A DNA stretch of 5,176 bases from a bacterium (lineage in GTDB: Bacteria; Bacteroidota; Ignavibacteria; Kapaibacteriales; UBA2268): NCBI GenBank assembly GCA_030426865.1, contig JAUHXN010000223.1, forward strand, positions 1 through 5,176, in the 5' to 3' direction. Positions 4,871 to 5,176 of the stretch are shown piece by piece (within the stretch, counting starts at the first letter, position 1; each line of letters begins with the position of its first letter). Below the pieces are notes generated by a model. That model saw only the letters and a list, made by a program, of their open reading frames with translations. It ran no database searches and was not told the origin of the DNA. Both the position numbers and the translations under genes were made by a program.

Positions 4871-4899
4871 CTTAGTATTAGTTCTGTCAGTAGATAGTA

Positions 4900-5176
4900 T
4901 TATCTAACTACACTCAGTTGTCTTGATTGGATACCGTTTGCACTTCTTAGTAGTACTGTGTATGCTCCATTCGATAGGTTTGATACATTTAAGTTGTATA
5001 ATCCACCTTTAGCTACATCTGTGAAGACAATGTTACCATTCATATCTACTACTTCTAAAGTCAATGCTTCTGAGCTATTGAACTTAATTGCTGTAGTAGT
5101 ACTTGCTGGGTTTACTGAGAAACCATTGAAGTTGAAATCTACTACTGATGATTCGATTCTTTGTGATTCGTTCTCA
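4900..5176 (-). CDS. T9SS cargo protein, C-terminal sorting domain (partial)
   Basis: The frame is open from the right edge to TAA (4902-4900), giving the last 91 residues of a larger protein whose start lies outside the window. Residues 19-91 match the type A C-terminal sorting domain of the type IX secretion system. It has FSVNPAS near its start, then LTLEVVDMNGNIVF (a strand and turn), GLYNLNVSNLSNGAYTVLL, and the closing strand SRQLSVVR. In the family this domain directs transport through the outer membrane; it is removed and the protein is released or attached to the surface. Residues 1-18 (ENESQRIESSVVDFNFNG) are a linker to an unknown effector region. The passenger function cannot be seen. 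Codon use is somewhat richer in C-ending codons (AAC, TTC, TAC) than in the neighbouring hypothetical genes, which may point to strong expression. Confidence 0.93.
   Translation of the reverse strand, partial: ENESQRIESSVVDFNFNGFSVNPASTTTAIKFNSSEALTLEVVDMNGNIVFTDVAKGGLYNLNVSNLSNGAYTVLLRSANGIQSRQLSVVR

Noticed and set aside
4891..4906. TAGATA-GTAT-TATCTA palindrome over the stop of the T9SS gene
   Set aside because: It is a six-base, almost entirely AT stem with no T-tract and overlaps coding sequence; the real terminator lies further downstream at 4841-4870.

Overview
The window is AT-rich and gene-dense. It most likely comes from the Bacteroidota/Chlorobiota (FCB) side of the bacterial tree. 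The evidence is a C-terminal type IX secretion (T9SS) sorting domain at the right edge, a TTG-N20-TAnnTTTG promoter in front of rplS, a lipoprotein resembling FCB secreted domains, and a PurN with the GGKGMYG loop I associate with this group. Two things lean away from classical Flavobacteriia/Bacteroidia and toward a deeper lineage such as Chlorobiota, Ignavibacteria or Kapabacteria. The tyrosyl-tRNA synthetase looks like the TyrZ-like type, and AGGA ribosome binding sites sit 7-8 nt before four separate starts. The lineage below phylum is an inference and cannot be settled from this window.

Layout, left to right. (1) The 3' end of smpB (1-90, +) is followed 11 nt later by complete tyrS (102-1325, +), probably one translation-related transcription unit. 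(2) A convergent small lipoprotein gene (1494-2015, -) ends in an unusually elaborate hairpin terminator (1401-1464), which lies in the gap after tyrS. (3) A TlpA/ResA-like periplasmic thioredoxin (2119-2634, +, TTG start) runs divergently from the lipoprotein. It shares a clean bidirectional terminator (about 2648-2687) with convergent rplS (2682-3071, -). (4) rplS has its own promoter (3100-3130), so it is transcribed apart from the common rpsP-rimM-trmD-rplS arrangement. (5) purN (3193-3804, +) starts divergently from rplS. It is followed 17 nt later by two membrane-protein genes of unknown function (3822-4283 and 4280-4819) that overlap by ATGA. (6) The C-terminal end of a T9SS cargo protein (4900-5176, -) is convergent on this group, with a terminator at 4841-4870.

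Most genes are housekeeping: ribosome rescue, tRNA charging, ribosomal protein L19, purine synthesis, and extracytoplasmic thiol-disulfide chemistry. The unexplained material is the translationally coupled membrane pair after purN, the small lipoprotein with two cysteines in a CWG...CY motif, and the structured gap at 1326-1493. I see no mobile element, CRISPR array, tRNA or rRNA. No new defence or metabolic system can be claimed; the coupled membrane pair is the best candidate for something undescribed.
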